From Candidatus Cloacimonadota bacterium (lineage in GTDB: Bacteria; Cloacimonadota; Cloacimonadia; Cloacimonadales; TCS61): a stretch of 12,245 nucleotides of DNA. The notes under the pieces are model-generated. The model made no database searches, had not been told where the DNA came from, and saw only the letters and a list, made by a program, of their open reading frames with translations. This document shows, piece by piece, positions 1 to 5,957 of the stretch. The stretch spans positions 1 to 12,245 of the forward strand of contig DAOVQH010000035.1 of assembly GCA_030628755.1 (NCBI GenBank), read 5' to 3'. Position numbers and translations under genes: made by a program. Within the stretch, counting starts at the first letter, position 1. Every line of letters starts with the position of its first letter.

Positions 1-637
1 ACTTGGTGTACAATCACTTCAAAAGCTGCTGGATGCAGTAGATGAGTATATTCCACTTCCGGAGCGAGACAAAGCCAAACCGTTCCTGCTGCCTGTTGAG
101 GATGTATTTTCTATTTCAGGAAGGGGAACAGTTGCCACCGGTCGTATCGAGCGTGGTGTTATCAAAGTTGGTGAGAAGGTAGAAAGAGTAGGGATCAAGG
201 AGACAGTTGAGACTACCTGTACTGGAGTAGAGATGTTCCGCAAGATACTGGATCAGGGAGAAGCAGGAGATAATGTAGGTATTCTTCTTCGCGGCATGGC
301 AAAGGATGAAGTGGAAAGAGGAATGGTACTAGCTAAGCCGAAATCTATCACACCCCACACCAAATTCAGTGGAGAGACCTATATTCTCACCAAAGATGAA
401 GGTGGCCGTCACAAGCCGTTCTTCACAGGTTACAGACCTCAGTTCTATTTCCGTACAACTGATGTTACAGGCACCATATCACTTCCGGAAGGAGTAGAGA
501 TGGTTATGCTCGGAGATAATGTAACGATCAAAGCAGAGCTCATCACCCCGATCGCTATGGAGAAAGGACTTCGTTACGCTATCCGTGAGGGTGGTAGAAC
601 CATCGGTGCAGGCGTTGTCAGCAATATTACTGAATAA
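1..637 (+). CDS. tuf: Elongation factor Tu, 3' half (5' end outside window)
   Basis: EF-Tu is the GTPase that carries aminoacyl-tRNA to the ribosomal A site. The in-frame reading begins at base 2 and gives 211 residues before TAA, about the C-terminal half of a ~395-residue protein. What is visible is the end of the G domain (LLDAVDEYIP), then domain 2 (VEDVFSISGRGTVATGRIERG) and domain 3 (GGRHKPFFTGYRPQFYFRTT, ending EGGRTIGAGVV). The GTP-binding loops lie upstream and cannot be checked. One small departure is Leu at 509-511, where most EF-Tu proteins have Pro in the MVMPGDN stretch. This part is about 47% G+C by hand count and uses CGN for 9 of 14 arginines, unlike the AT-rich, AGA-biased genes after it. 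The gene lies 15 nt before rpsJ, so co-transcription is likely. Confidence 0.98.
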   Translation, partial: LGVQSLQKLLDAVDEYIPLPERDKAKPFLLPVEDVFSISGRGTVATGRIERGVIKVGEKVERVGIKETVETTCTGVEMFRKILDQGEAGDNVGILLRGMAKDEVERGMVLAKPKSITPHTKFSGETYILTKDEGGRHKPFFTGYRPQFYFRTTDVTGTISLPEGVEMVMLGDNVTIKAELITPIAMEKGLRYAIREGGRTIGAGVVSNITE

Positions 638-642
638 TTTCC

Positions 643-647
643 GGAGG
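643..647 (+). promoter_or_regulatory. Shine-Dalgarno GGAGG of rpsJ in a 15-nt tuf-rpsJ gap
   Basis: GGAGG lies 5 nt before the GTG start of rpsJ. The whole tuf-rpsJ gap is 15 nt, so it holds only this ribosome binding site. There is no room for a promoter or for the long structured S10 leader used for L4 autoregulation in gammaproteobacteria. Confidence 0.85.
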
Positions 648-652
648 AAATA

Positions 653-973
653 GTGGCAAAAAATAATGCAGAGAATAGAATCAGGATAAAACTTAAAGCA
701 TATGATTTTCGCTTGTTAGATAAATCTGTTGCAGAAATAATTAAAAATACAAAAAACACAGGCGCCAGGATAATTGGTCCGATTCCTCTACCTACTGAAA
801 GAACTCTTTATACAGTTATTAAATCTCCGCATGTTTATAAAAAATCGCAGGAACAATTCGAGATGCTGGTACATAAGAGATTGATAGACATTATAAATCC
901 GACTCCACAAACAACAGGAGCATTAAAAAAGCTTAGTTTACCTGCTGGTGTTCACGTCGAAATTAAGGCTTAA
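653..973 (+). CDS. rpsJ: Small ribosomal subunit protein S10
   Basis: S10 (uS10) sits in the head of the 30S subunit and also acts in transcription antitermination with NusB. The 106-residue product is near the usual ~103. It carries the family signature GPIPLPTER at residues 42-50, followed by the extended loop and SPHVYKKSQEQFE at 58-70. It ends in the typical LPAGVHVEIKA. The start is GTG, chosen because GGAGG lies 5 nt upstream and the N-terminus then matches the family length. It is the first gene of the S10 cluster proper and is followed 11 nt later by rplC. G+C is only about 34% over most of the gene and 5 of 6 arginines are AGA/AGG, in contrast to tuf. Confidence 0.98.
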   Translation: MAKNNAENRIRIKLKAYDFRLLDKSVAEIIKNTKNTGARIIGPIPLPTERTLYTVIKSPHVYKKSQEQFEMLVHKRLIDIINPTPQTTGALKKLSLPAGVHVEIKA

Positions 974-984
974 AGGAGTTTGAA

Positions 985-1608
985 ATGATTGGATTGATTG
1001 GAAAGAAAATTGGAATGACGCAGGTTTTTGATAAGGACGGTAAGTTGATTCCTGTTACTGTGATACAGGCAGGTCCATGTAGAGTCATTCATCGGAAAAC
1101 CAGAGAAAAGCATGGGTATGATTCTATTCAGTTGGGTTTTGAAGAATTGGATGAGAAAAAGGTTAATAAACCTGCACTTGGTCATTTCAAAAAGCATAAT
1201 AGTCCTCCCTATAAATACCTGAAGGAATTCCGCTTAAAAGTATATAAGGATATCAAAGAAGGTGAAGTTTTTGATGTTAGTATGTTCAAAGAAAACGAAT
1301 TACTTAAAATAACTGGTATATCTAAGGGAAAAGGTTTTACCGGAGTAATAAAAAGATACGGATTCCATGGATTAAATAGAACTCACGGAGTACATGAATC
1401 TTTCAGAGGTCCGGGATCTATCGGACAGTGCGCTACACCTTCCCGTGTATTCAAAGGAAAGAAACTTCCCGGGCATAAAGGTTCATCACAGGTCTCGATG
1501 CTTAATGTTAAAGTTGTGAATGTGAATGTAGAGAAAAATCTAGTTCTTATTAAAGGTGCAGTTCCCGGTCATAGAAATAGTATAGTTCGATTGAGAAAAG
1601 AACTATAA
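985..1608 (+). CDS. rplC: Large ribosomal subunit protein L3
   Basis: L3 (uL3) is an early-assembly 50S protein whose long loop reaches close to the peptidyl transferase centre. The product is 207 residues, the usual length. It opens with MIGLIGKKIGMTQVF and holds the core signature KGKGFTGVIKRYGF at about 115-127, followed by the central loop THGVHESFRGPGSIGQCATPSRVFKGKKLPGH. At the site of the methylated Gln150 of E. coli L3 this protein has Ala150, so PrmB-type glutamine methylation is not expected here. The ATG start has an AAGGAG site that begins at the end of the rpsJ stop codon. rplD follows 14 nt after the stop. Confidence 0.98.
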   Translation: MIGLIGKKIGMTQVFDKDGKLIPVTVIQAGPCRVIHRKTREKHGYDSIQLGFEELDEKKVNKPALGHFKKHNSPPYKYLKEFRLKVYKDIKEGEVFDVSMFKENELLKITGISKGKGFTGVIKRYGFHGLNRTHGVHESFRGPGSIGQCATPSRVFKGKKLPGHKGSSQVSMLNVKVVNVNVEKNLVLIKGAVPGHRNSIVRLRKEL

Positions 1609-1622
1609 TTGGGAGAAAAGAG

Positions 1623-2255
1623 ATGTTAAAGGTTAATAAATATTCGATTCAAGGTGATGAAATTGGAAAAATTACCCTTCCAAAATCACTTTTCGCAGTG
1701 GAAACAAAAAATCCTAAAGCTCTGTTATATGAAGTTATAAATATGTATTTAGCCAATCAACGTCAGGGTACATCTTCGGTACAAAGTCGTTCTGAAGCAC
1801 ATGGCAGTGGTAGGAAGTTATTCAGGCAGAAGGGAACAGGTAATGCTCGTGCAGGTAATCGTCGTACTCCTTTACGTGTGGGCGGTGGAAGAGCTTTTGG
1901 TCCTAAAAACAAAGATTGGTACAGGACAATTCCTAAGAAAAAGAAAAGATTGGCTTTGAAAGTTGCTTTAACTGAAAGAGCAAAAGAAAATCAAGTGATA
2001 ATTCTTGAATCACTTAAATTTGAAAAACCAAGTACAAGAACTGCACAGGAATTACTTTTTAAAATTACCCCTGAAAAAAGTAAAAAACTCATTCTTATAG
2101 ATGGTAGTGATCCTGTAATCATCAAATCATTCAGCAATATTCCCTATGTAAAAATGGATAGAGCAGATAGCATTTTTGCTTATGAAATCCTTAACTGCAA
2201 TTGCCTGGTTCTTACTGAAGCTGCGTTGAATAAAATGAAGGAGGTATTTGTATAA
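1623..2255 (+). CDS. rplD: Large ribosomal subunit protein L4
   Basis: L4 (uL4) binds 23S rRNA and lines part of the peptide exit tunnel. In enterobacteria it also represses its own operon, but nothing in this window shows that role. The 210-residue protein has the diagnostic long loop at about residues 60-94, with RKLFRQKGTGNARAG and RVGGGRAFGPK, then the helical globular part and a C-terminal Rossmann-like segment (ILIDGSDPVII). The ATG start is preceded by GGGAG at 1611-1615. The stop TAA shares one base with the ATG of rplW (TAATG), so the two are probably translationally coupled. Confidence 0.98.
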   Translation: MLKVNKYSIQGDEIGKITLPKSLFAVETKNPKALLYEVINMYLANQRQGTSSVQSRSEAHGSGRKLFRQKGTGNARAGNRRTPLRVGGGRAFGPKNKDWYRTIPKKKKRLALKVALTERAKENQVIILESLKFEKPSTRTAQELLFKITPEKSKKLILIDGSDPVIIKSFSNIPYVKMDRADSIFAYEILNCNCLVLTEAALNKMKEVFV

Positions 2256-2542
2256 TGAAACATCCAAGAGAAGTTATTATAGCTCCAATGCTTACTGAAA
2301 AAACCACTTCCCTGCAGAACGCAAATAATAACTATACATTCAAAGTGAGCTTAAATGCCAATAAAATCGAAATTGCTGAAGCTATTGAGAGAATTTTTAA
2401 TGTCAATGTTCTCAGAGTTAACACCATCCGTCAGAGAGGGAAAACTAAGAGAATGGGTAGATTCGTTGGTAAACGTGCAGACTGGAAAAAAGCTATTGTA
2501 AAATTGAAAGAAGGTGATTCCATAACTGAATTTGAAACATAA
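2255..2542 (+). CDS. rplW: Large ribosomal subunit protein L23
   Basis: L23 (uL23) lies at the tunnel exit and docks trigger factor and the signal recognition particle. The 95-residue product begins with the typical REVIIAPMLTEKTT at residues 5-18 and contains the conserved AIERIFNVNVLRVNT strand-turn near 43-57. The basic loop GKTKRMGRFVGKRADWKKA then leads into the last strand. The start ATG overlaps the rplD stop by one base. Its AAGGAGG ribosome binding site (2238-2244) lies inside the end of rplD. Length and motifs are ordinary for the family. Confidence 0.98.
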   Translation: MKHPREVIIAPMLTEKTTSLQNANNNYTFKVSLNANKIEIAEAIERIFNVNVLRVNTIRQRGKTKRMGRFVGKRADWKKAIVKLKEGDSITEFET

Positions 2543-2557
2543 AAAGGAAGTATAATT

Positions 2558-3385
2558 ATGGGAATCAAAAAATATAGACCAATCACACCTACGTTGAGAT
2601 ATAAAACCGGTTACACTTTCGAAGAAATAACCGAGAAAAAACCGGAGAAATCTTTGACCAGACCTCTTCCTAAAAGAGCTGGAAGAAATCATCATGGTCA
2701 TATAACTTGTAGACATCGTGGTGGTGGGCACAAAAGACATTACAGAATTATTGATTTTAAAAGGAAAAAACACGATATCCCGGCAAAAGTGGCAACTATT
2801 GAATATGATCCCAATAGAAGCGCCAGAATAGCTCTTTTATTTTATGTAGATGGTTCAAAAAGATATATTCTTGCTCCGCTCGGATTAAAAGTTGGGGATA
2901 CTATAATGTCTGGTGAAAAAGCTGAGATCAGAGTTGGGAATGCTCTCCCGCTTGATAGAATTCCACTTGGAACAATAATCCACAACATTGAATTCAAAGA
3001 AGGAAGAGGCGGACAGATTGCTCGCAGTGCAGGGTCATATGGTCAGTTGATTGCAAAAGAAGGTAATTATGTTCATGTTCGTATGCCATCCAATGATGTT
3101 CATTTCATCAGAAAAGAATGTTATGCAACAATAGGGCAGGTTGGAAATACAGAGCATAATTCGATTGTTCTTGGGAAAGCAGGTCGTAATCGCTGGAAAG
3201 GATTTCGTCCAACTGTTCGTGGTGTAGCAATGAACCCTGTAGACCACCCAATGGGTGGTGGTGAAGCAAAAACTTCGGGAGGTGGTCACCCTGTATCACC
3301 CTGGGGAGTTCTGGCAAAAGGTGGAAAAACACGTAAAATTCGTAAATATTCAGATAAATATATTATAAAATCAAAGAAACGATAA
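2558..3385 (+). CDS. rplB: Large ribosomal subunit protein L2
   Basis: L2 (uL2) is needed for subunit association and for assembly and activity of the peptidyl transferase centre. The 275-residue protein matches the usual length. It has an N-terminal OB-like part (GRNHHGHITCRHRGGGHKRHYR at 42-63, split here only for description), an SH3-like middle (GNALPLDRIPLGTIIHNIE), and the C-terminal signature GVAMNPVDHPMGGGEAKTS at 222-240. His230 corresponds to the functionally important His229 of E. coli. The ATG start has an AAGGAA-type site about 9 nt upstream. The gene ends with tandem in-frame stops (TAATAA at 3383-3388). Confidence 0.98.
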   Translation: MGIKKYRPITPTLRYKTGYTFEEITEKKPEKSLTRPLPKRAGRNHHGHITCRHRGGGHKRHYRIIDFKRKKHDIPAKVATIEYDPNRSARIALLFYVDGSKRYILAPLGLKVGDTIMSGEKAEIRVGNALPLDRIPLGTIIHNIEFKEGRGGQIARSAGSYGQLIAKEGNYVHVRMPSNDVHFIRKECYATIGQVGNTEHNSIVLGKAGRNRWKGFRPTVRGVAMNPVDHPMGGGEAKTSGGGHPVSPWGVLAKGGKTRKIRKYSDKYIIKSKKR

Positions 3386-3406
3386 TAAGGAATAATAGGA
3401 ATAGTT

Positions 3407-3670
3407 ATGGCTCGTTCGATTAAAAAAGGACCTTTTGTGGATAAGTATCTTGAAAAGAAAGTTGATACACTAAATGCAGAGAAAAAAAAAGAAGTTATCA
3501 AGACTTGGTCTAGAAGATCTACAATTTTACCAAAATTCGTAGAACATACATTTGCTGTTCATAACGGTCGAAAATTCGTACCTATCTATATCACAGAAAA
3601 TATGGTTGGGCATAAATTAGGTGAGTTTGCGCCCACACGAACATATCGTGGTCACAAGTTTAAAAAGTAA
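3407..3670 (+). CDS. rpsS: Small ribosomal subunit protein S19
   Basis: S19 (uS19) is a 30S head protein that contacts S13 and the A-site tRNA region. The 87-residue product carries RSIKKGPFVD at 3-12, TWSRRSTILP at 33-42, and the C-terminal signature NMVGHKLGEFAPTRTYRGH at 65-83. The ATG start is preceded by a modest AGGA site (3397-3400), weaker than at most genes here. A run of nine A (3482-3490) encodes three lysines in a row and is a possible slippage site. rplV follows after 11 nt. Confidence 0.98.
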   Translation: MARSIKKGPFVDKYLEKKVDTLNAEKKKEVIKTWSRRSTILPKFVEHTFAVHNGRKFVPIYITENMVGHKLGEFAPTRTYRGHKFKK

Positions 3671-3681
3671 GGAGTTGGTTA

Positions 3682-4047
3682 ATGGAAGCTATAGCCAGAG
3701 TCAGAAATTTAAGAGGTTCAGCTCGTAAGGCAAGATTGGTGTTAGATCTTATCCGCGGCAAATCTGTGCCTGAAGCTCAAAAAATATTAAATTTCTCGAA
3801 GAAAAGTGTAGCATTTGATGTTGCAAAACTCCTTAAATCTGCAATAGCAAACGCTACTATGAAAGAAGGTAAAGCAGATATCGATAATATGTACGTCAGT
3901 GAAGTCTTTGCTGATGATGGTCCAATTATGAGAAGATATAGACCGCGTGCACAGGGAAGAGCAACTATTATCAGAAGAAGAACCTGTCATATAACACTTC
4001 AGATTTTAGACAAAGAGGAGGGTGAGACAGTTGGGACAGAAAGTTAA
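3682..4047 (+). CDS. rplV: Large ribosomal subunit protein L22
   Basis: L22 (uL22) has a globular domain on the 50S surface and a long beta-hairpin that narrows the peptide exit tunnel near the macrolide site. The 121-residue protein opens with the family pattern VRNLRGSARKARLVLDLIRG at 7-26. The hairpin region is recognisable at 78-100 (DDGPIMRRYRPRAQGRA). AAGGAG lies 7 nt before the ATG. The C-terminal end (about the last five residues) is encoded in the 17 nt shared with the start of rpsC, an overlap that follows if rpsC begins at TTG 4031. Confidence 0.97.
   Translation: MEAIARVRNLRGSARKARLVLDLIRGKSVPEAQKILNFSKKSVAFDVAKLLKSAIANATMKEGKADIDNMYVSEVFADDGPIMRRYRPRAQGRATIIRRRTCHITLQILDKEEGETVGTES
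4016..4021 (+). promoter_or_regulatory. Shine-Dalgarno AGGAGG that fixes the rpsC start
   Basis: AGGAGG inside the end of rplV lies 9 nt before TTG 4031. It directly abuts the alternative GTG at 4022, a spacing that would not allow initiation there. This decides for TTG as the start of rpsC. Confidence 0.85.
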
Positions 4048-4678
4048 TCCAGTAGGTTATAGAATAGGTATAAACAAAATTTGTGACTCAGTTTGGTTTG
4101 CTACAAAAGAAGAATATATTCATAATTTCCATGAAGATCTTAAAGTAAAGAAGTATATTCGCAACAGACTCAAGGATGCGATGATCTCCAGAATAACTAT
4201 TCAAAGGAAGACTAAGTCTATCACTATAGATATTAACACTGCCAGACCCGGTCAGGTGATTGGTAGAAAAGGTGTAGAAATTGAGAAATTGAGGAATGAA
4301 TTAACAATACTTGTAAATAAAAAAAGGAAATCAGATCTGAATGTATTCGTAAATGTTCAGGAAATTAAAAATCTCTGGGCAGATGCTTCGTTGGTGGGTC
4401 AGGAACTCGGTGCACAACTCAAAAGGCGAGTATCTTTCCGAAGAGCTATGAAATTCGCGATCAGAAATGCTATGAAGAGCGGTGTTCAAGGTGTCAAAGT
4501 TCAATGTTCTGGAAGATTAGGTGGTGCTGAAATGGCTCGCACAGAAAGATATCATCAAGGTAGAACTCCTCTTCATACACTTAGAGCTGATATCGATTAT
4601 GCTCTCACAGAAGTTAATACCACATATGGGATTATCGGTATAAAAGTTTGGATATATAAAGGTGATATTCTTAGTTAA
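4031..4678 (+). CDS. rpsC: Small ribosomal subunit protein S3
   Basis: S3 (uS3) forms part of the mRNA entry channel of the 30S subunit. I place the start at TTG 4031, giving 215 residues beginning with the canonical MGQKVNPVGYRIG. The in-frame GTG nine bases earlier would add three residues but has no usable ribosome binding site. The KH domain shows the GRKG loop at 78-81 (PGQVIGRKGVEIEKL). The C-terminal S3 domain has RRVSFRRAMKFAI, CSGRLGGAEMARTE and GIIGIKVWIYKGD. The protein ends just after this domain, without the longer charged tail of some homologues such as the ~233-residue E. coli protein. The first 17 nt overlap rplV. Confidence 0.96.
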   Translation: MGQKVNPVGYRIGINKICDSVWFATKEEYIHNFHEDLKVKKYIRNRLKDAMISRITIQRKTKSITIDINTARPGQVIGRKGVEIEKLRNELTILVNKKRKSDLNVFVNVQEIKNLWADASLVGQELGAQLKRRVSFRRAMKFAIRNAMKSGVQGVKVQCSGRLGGAEMARTERYHQGRTPLHTLRADIDYALTEVNTTYGIIGIKVWIYKGDILS

Positions 4679-4694
4679 TTGAGGAGATTGATAA

Positions 4695-5111
4695 ATGTTA
4701 GCACCTAAGAAAGTAAAGTACAGGAAAAGACAGAAAGGTCGCAGAAGAGGTTTAGCTTACAGAGGTAGTTCACTCAATTTTGGTGATTATGCTGTTATTG
4801 CTCTGGAACCAGGCTGGATCACCAGCCGTCAGATAGAATCTGCTCGTATTGCTATTTCACGTAAAATGAAAAGGTTAGGTAAGCTTTGGATCAGGATTTT
4901 CCCGGATAAACCCATCACCAAAAAACCTGCTGAAACACGTATGGGTAAAGGTAAAGGTGCGCCAGAATACTGGGTCGCAGTTGTAAAACCCGGTAGAATT
5001 CTCTTTGAATATGAAGGTGTTGATCTAATTACTGCAAAAGATGCTGCACGTCTCGCAGGGCACAAATTACCTATTAAAACAAAGATAATTATTAGGGAAG
5101 GAATGGAGTAA
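4695..5111 (+). CDS. rplP: Large ribosomal subunit protein L16
   Basis: L16 (uL16) is a late-assembly 50S protein near the A and P sites. The 138-residue product has the basic N-terminus MLAPKKVKYRKRQKGR, the strand-helix core FGDYAVIALEPGWITSRQIE at 29-48, and the conserved loop TRMGKGKGAPEYWVAVVKPG at 81-100. Arg82 matches the arginine hydroxylated in E. coli L16 (Arg81). Whether it is modified here cannot be told. GAGGAG lies 8 nt before the ATG. The TAA stop shares one base with the rpmC start (TAATG). Confidence 0.98.
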   Translation: MLAPKKVKYRKRQKGRRRGLAYRGSSLNFGDYAVIALEPGWITSRQIESARIAISRKMKRLGKLWIRIFPDKPITKKPAETRMGKGKGAPEYWVAVVKPGRILFEYEGVDLITAKDAARLAGHKLPIKTKIIIREGME

Positions 5112-5341
5112 TGAAAATAAGCGAACTTAGAGAATTAACTGATGATGAGCTTAAACAGCAATTGGAAGACTTTAAGGAAGAGTTATTCAATTTGAGATTC
5201 CAGAAGTCTATGAACCGCCTGGAAAACCCGATGCGGATTAAAGGTGTAAAAAAAAATATTGCTCAAATTCATACCCTTTTGACTGAGAGAGAAAGATCTT
5301 TGAATTTAAGAGGAAATAATGGCAAACAGAAAAGTAACTAA
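5111..5341 (+). CDS. rpmC: Large ribosomal subunit protein L29
   Basis: L29 (uL29) is a small helical 50S protein at the tunnel exit beside L23. The two-helix core is visible at about residues 3-62 (ISELRELTDDELKQQLEDF, then FNLRFQKSMNRLENP and the second helix ending LLTERER). At 76 residues it is slightly longer than the usual 60-70. The extra polar tail (LRGNNGKQKSN) runs into the start of rpsQ and makes a 23-nt overlap. The start overlaps rplP by one base. A run of nine A (5248-5256) lies in the second helix. Confidence 0.97.
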   Translation: MKISELRELTDDELKQQLEDFKEELFNLRFQKSMNRLENPMRIKGVKKNIAQIHTLLTERERSLNLRGNNGKQKSN

Positions 5342-5570
5342 AACCGGAGTAGTGGTTAGCGATAAAATGGATAAAACAATTGTCGTTCGGGTAGAACGAC
5401 AGTTCAAGCATCCTCTTTATAAAAAGATCATCAGAAGACATAAGAAATTCAAAGCCCACGATGAAAAAAGTGAATGTAAGATTGGTGACCTCGTTCAGAT
5501 CCAGGAAAGTAAACCTATAAGCAAGCACAAGAGATGGATTTTAACCAGGATAATTGAGAAGAGTAAATAA
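5319..5570 (+). CDS. rpsQ: Small ribosomal subunit protein S17
   Basis: S17 (uS17) is a primary 16S rRNA-binding protein with an OB fold. The 83-residue product shows GVVVSDKMDKTIVVRVER at 10-27, the conserved HPLYKK at 31-36, AHDEKSECKIGDLVQIQE, and the terminal signature KPISKHKRWILTRIIEK at 65-81. The ATG at 5319 is chosen because it gives the usual N-terminus and is preceded by AGAGGAAA within rpmC. The overlap of 23 nt with rpmC suggests translational coupling. A long inverted repeat at 5378-5404 lies in this coding region and is listed separately. Confidence 0.98.
   Translation: MANRKVTKTGVVVSDKMDKTIVVRVERQFKHPLYKKIIRRHKKFKAHDEKSECKIGDLVQIQESKPISKHKRWILTRIIEKSK
5378..5404 (+). other. 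Inverted repeat / predicted mRNA hairpin inside rpsQ
   Basis: TGTCGTTC (5381-5388) and GAACGACA (5394-5401) are exact reverse complements around a 5-base loop GGGTA. The stem extends outward by one G-T and two A-T pairs, for 11 pairs in all. No T-tract follows, so it is not a standard intrinsic terminator. It lies on codons for conserved S17 residues (TIVVRVERQ), so it may be incidental. Confidence 0.5.
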
Positions 5571-5574
5571 GGAG
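5569..5574 (+). promoter_or_regulatory. Shine-Dalgarno AAGGAG that fixes the rplN start
   Basis: AAGGAG overlaps the rpsQ stop codon and lies 6 nt before ATG 5581. An in-frame TTG at 5554 lies upstream of this site and would add nine residues not seen in the L14 family. Confidence 0.85.
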
Positions 5575-5580
5575 TCTGAA

Positions 5581-5949
5581 ATGATTCAAGCTCAGACAAT
5601 GTTAGTTGTGGCAGATAATTCCGGTGCTAAAAAAGCCAGATGTATTAAAGTTTTGGGTGGTTCTGGAAGACGATATGCAAGTCTTGGAGATATAGTTGTC
5701 GTTGCTATAAAATCTGCAACTCCAGATGGAAAAATTAAAAAGGGAGCTGTAGAAAAAGCAGTGATTGTTCGCACACATAAAGAAGTTGGAAGAGCCGACG
5801 GAACTTATATTCGCTTTGAAGATAACGCTGCTGTTATTATAGATGAAAGAGGTGAACCTATTGCAACTCGGATTTTTGGTCCTGTTGCTCGGGAACTCAG
5901 AGAAAAACATTTTACAAAAATTATCTCCCTCGCACCTGAAGTTCTTTAG
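5581..5949 (+). CDS. rplN: Large ribosomal subunit protein L14
   Basis: L14 (uL14) lies at the subunit interface and, with L19, forms an intersubunit bridge. It also binds the silencing factor RsfS in many bacteria. Starting at ATG 5581 the protein is exactly 122 residues, the family's standard length, and begins MIQAQTMLVVADNSGAKKAR. Further signatures are LGDIVVVAIKSATPDG at 35-50, VIVRTHKEVGRADG at 61-74, RFEDNAAVII, and the C-terminal GPVARELREK at 100-109. The upstream TTG at 5554 is rejected because it lies before the ribosome binding site and inside rpsQ. rplX follows 8 nt after the TAG stop. Confidence 0.97.
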   Translation: MIQAQTMLVVADNSGAKKARCIKVLGGSGRRYASLGDIVVVAIKSATPDGKIKKGAVEKAVIVRTHKEVGRADGTYIRFEDNAAVIIDERGEPIATRIFGPVARELREKHFTKIISLAPEVL

Positions 5950-5952
5950 GAG
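5947..5952 (+). promoter_or_regulatory. Shine-Dalgarno TAGGAG overlapping the rplN stop, supports the long rplX start
   Basis: TAGGAG includes the rplN stop codon and lies 5 nt before ATG 5958. The other candidate start, ATG 5994, has no comparable site upstream. This favours the L24 form with 12 extra N-terminal residues. Confidence 0.75.
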
Positions 5953-5957
5953 TTATT

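Noticed and set aside
2251..2256. TATAAT at the rplD-rplW junction (another at 2551-2556 before rplB) as possible -10 boxes
   Set aside because: The best -35 candidate (TTGAAT at 2226-2231) is 19 nt away and matches poorly. Transcripts would start inside the coding region without an SD site.
3243..3259. Perfect 7-bp inverted repeat ACCACCC-AAT-GGGTGGT in rplB
   Set aside because: It encodes the near-invariant Asp-His-Pro-Met-Gly-Gly-Gly stretch of L2. The codons for these residues largely force the symmetry, and no T-run follows.
4022..4030. GTG 4022 as rpsC start
   Set aside because: It abuts the AGGAGG site with no spacing and adds residues not found in S3. TTG 4031 has correct spacing and the canonical N-terminus.
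5554..5580. TTG 5554 as rplN start
   Set aside because: It lies upstream of the AAGGAG site and inside rpsQ. ATG 5581 gives the exact 122-residue L14.
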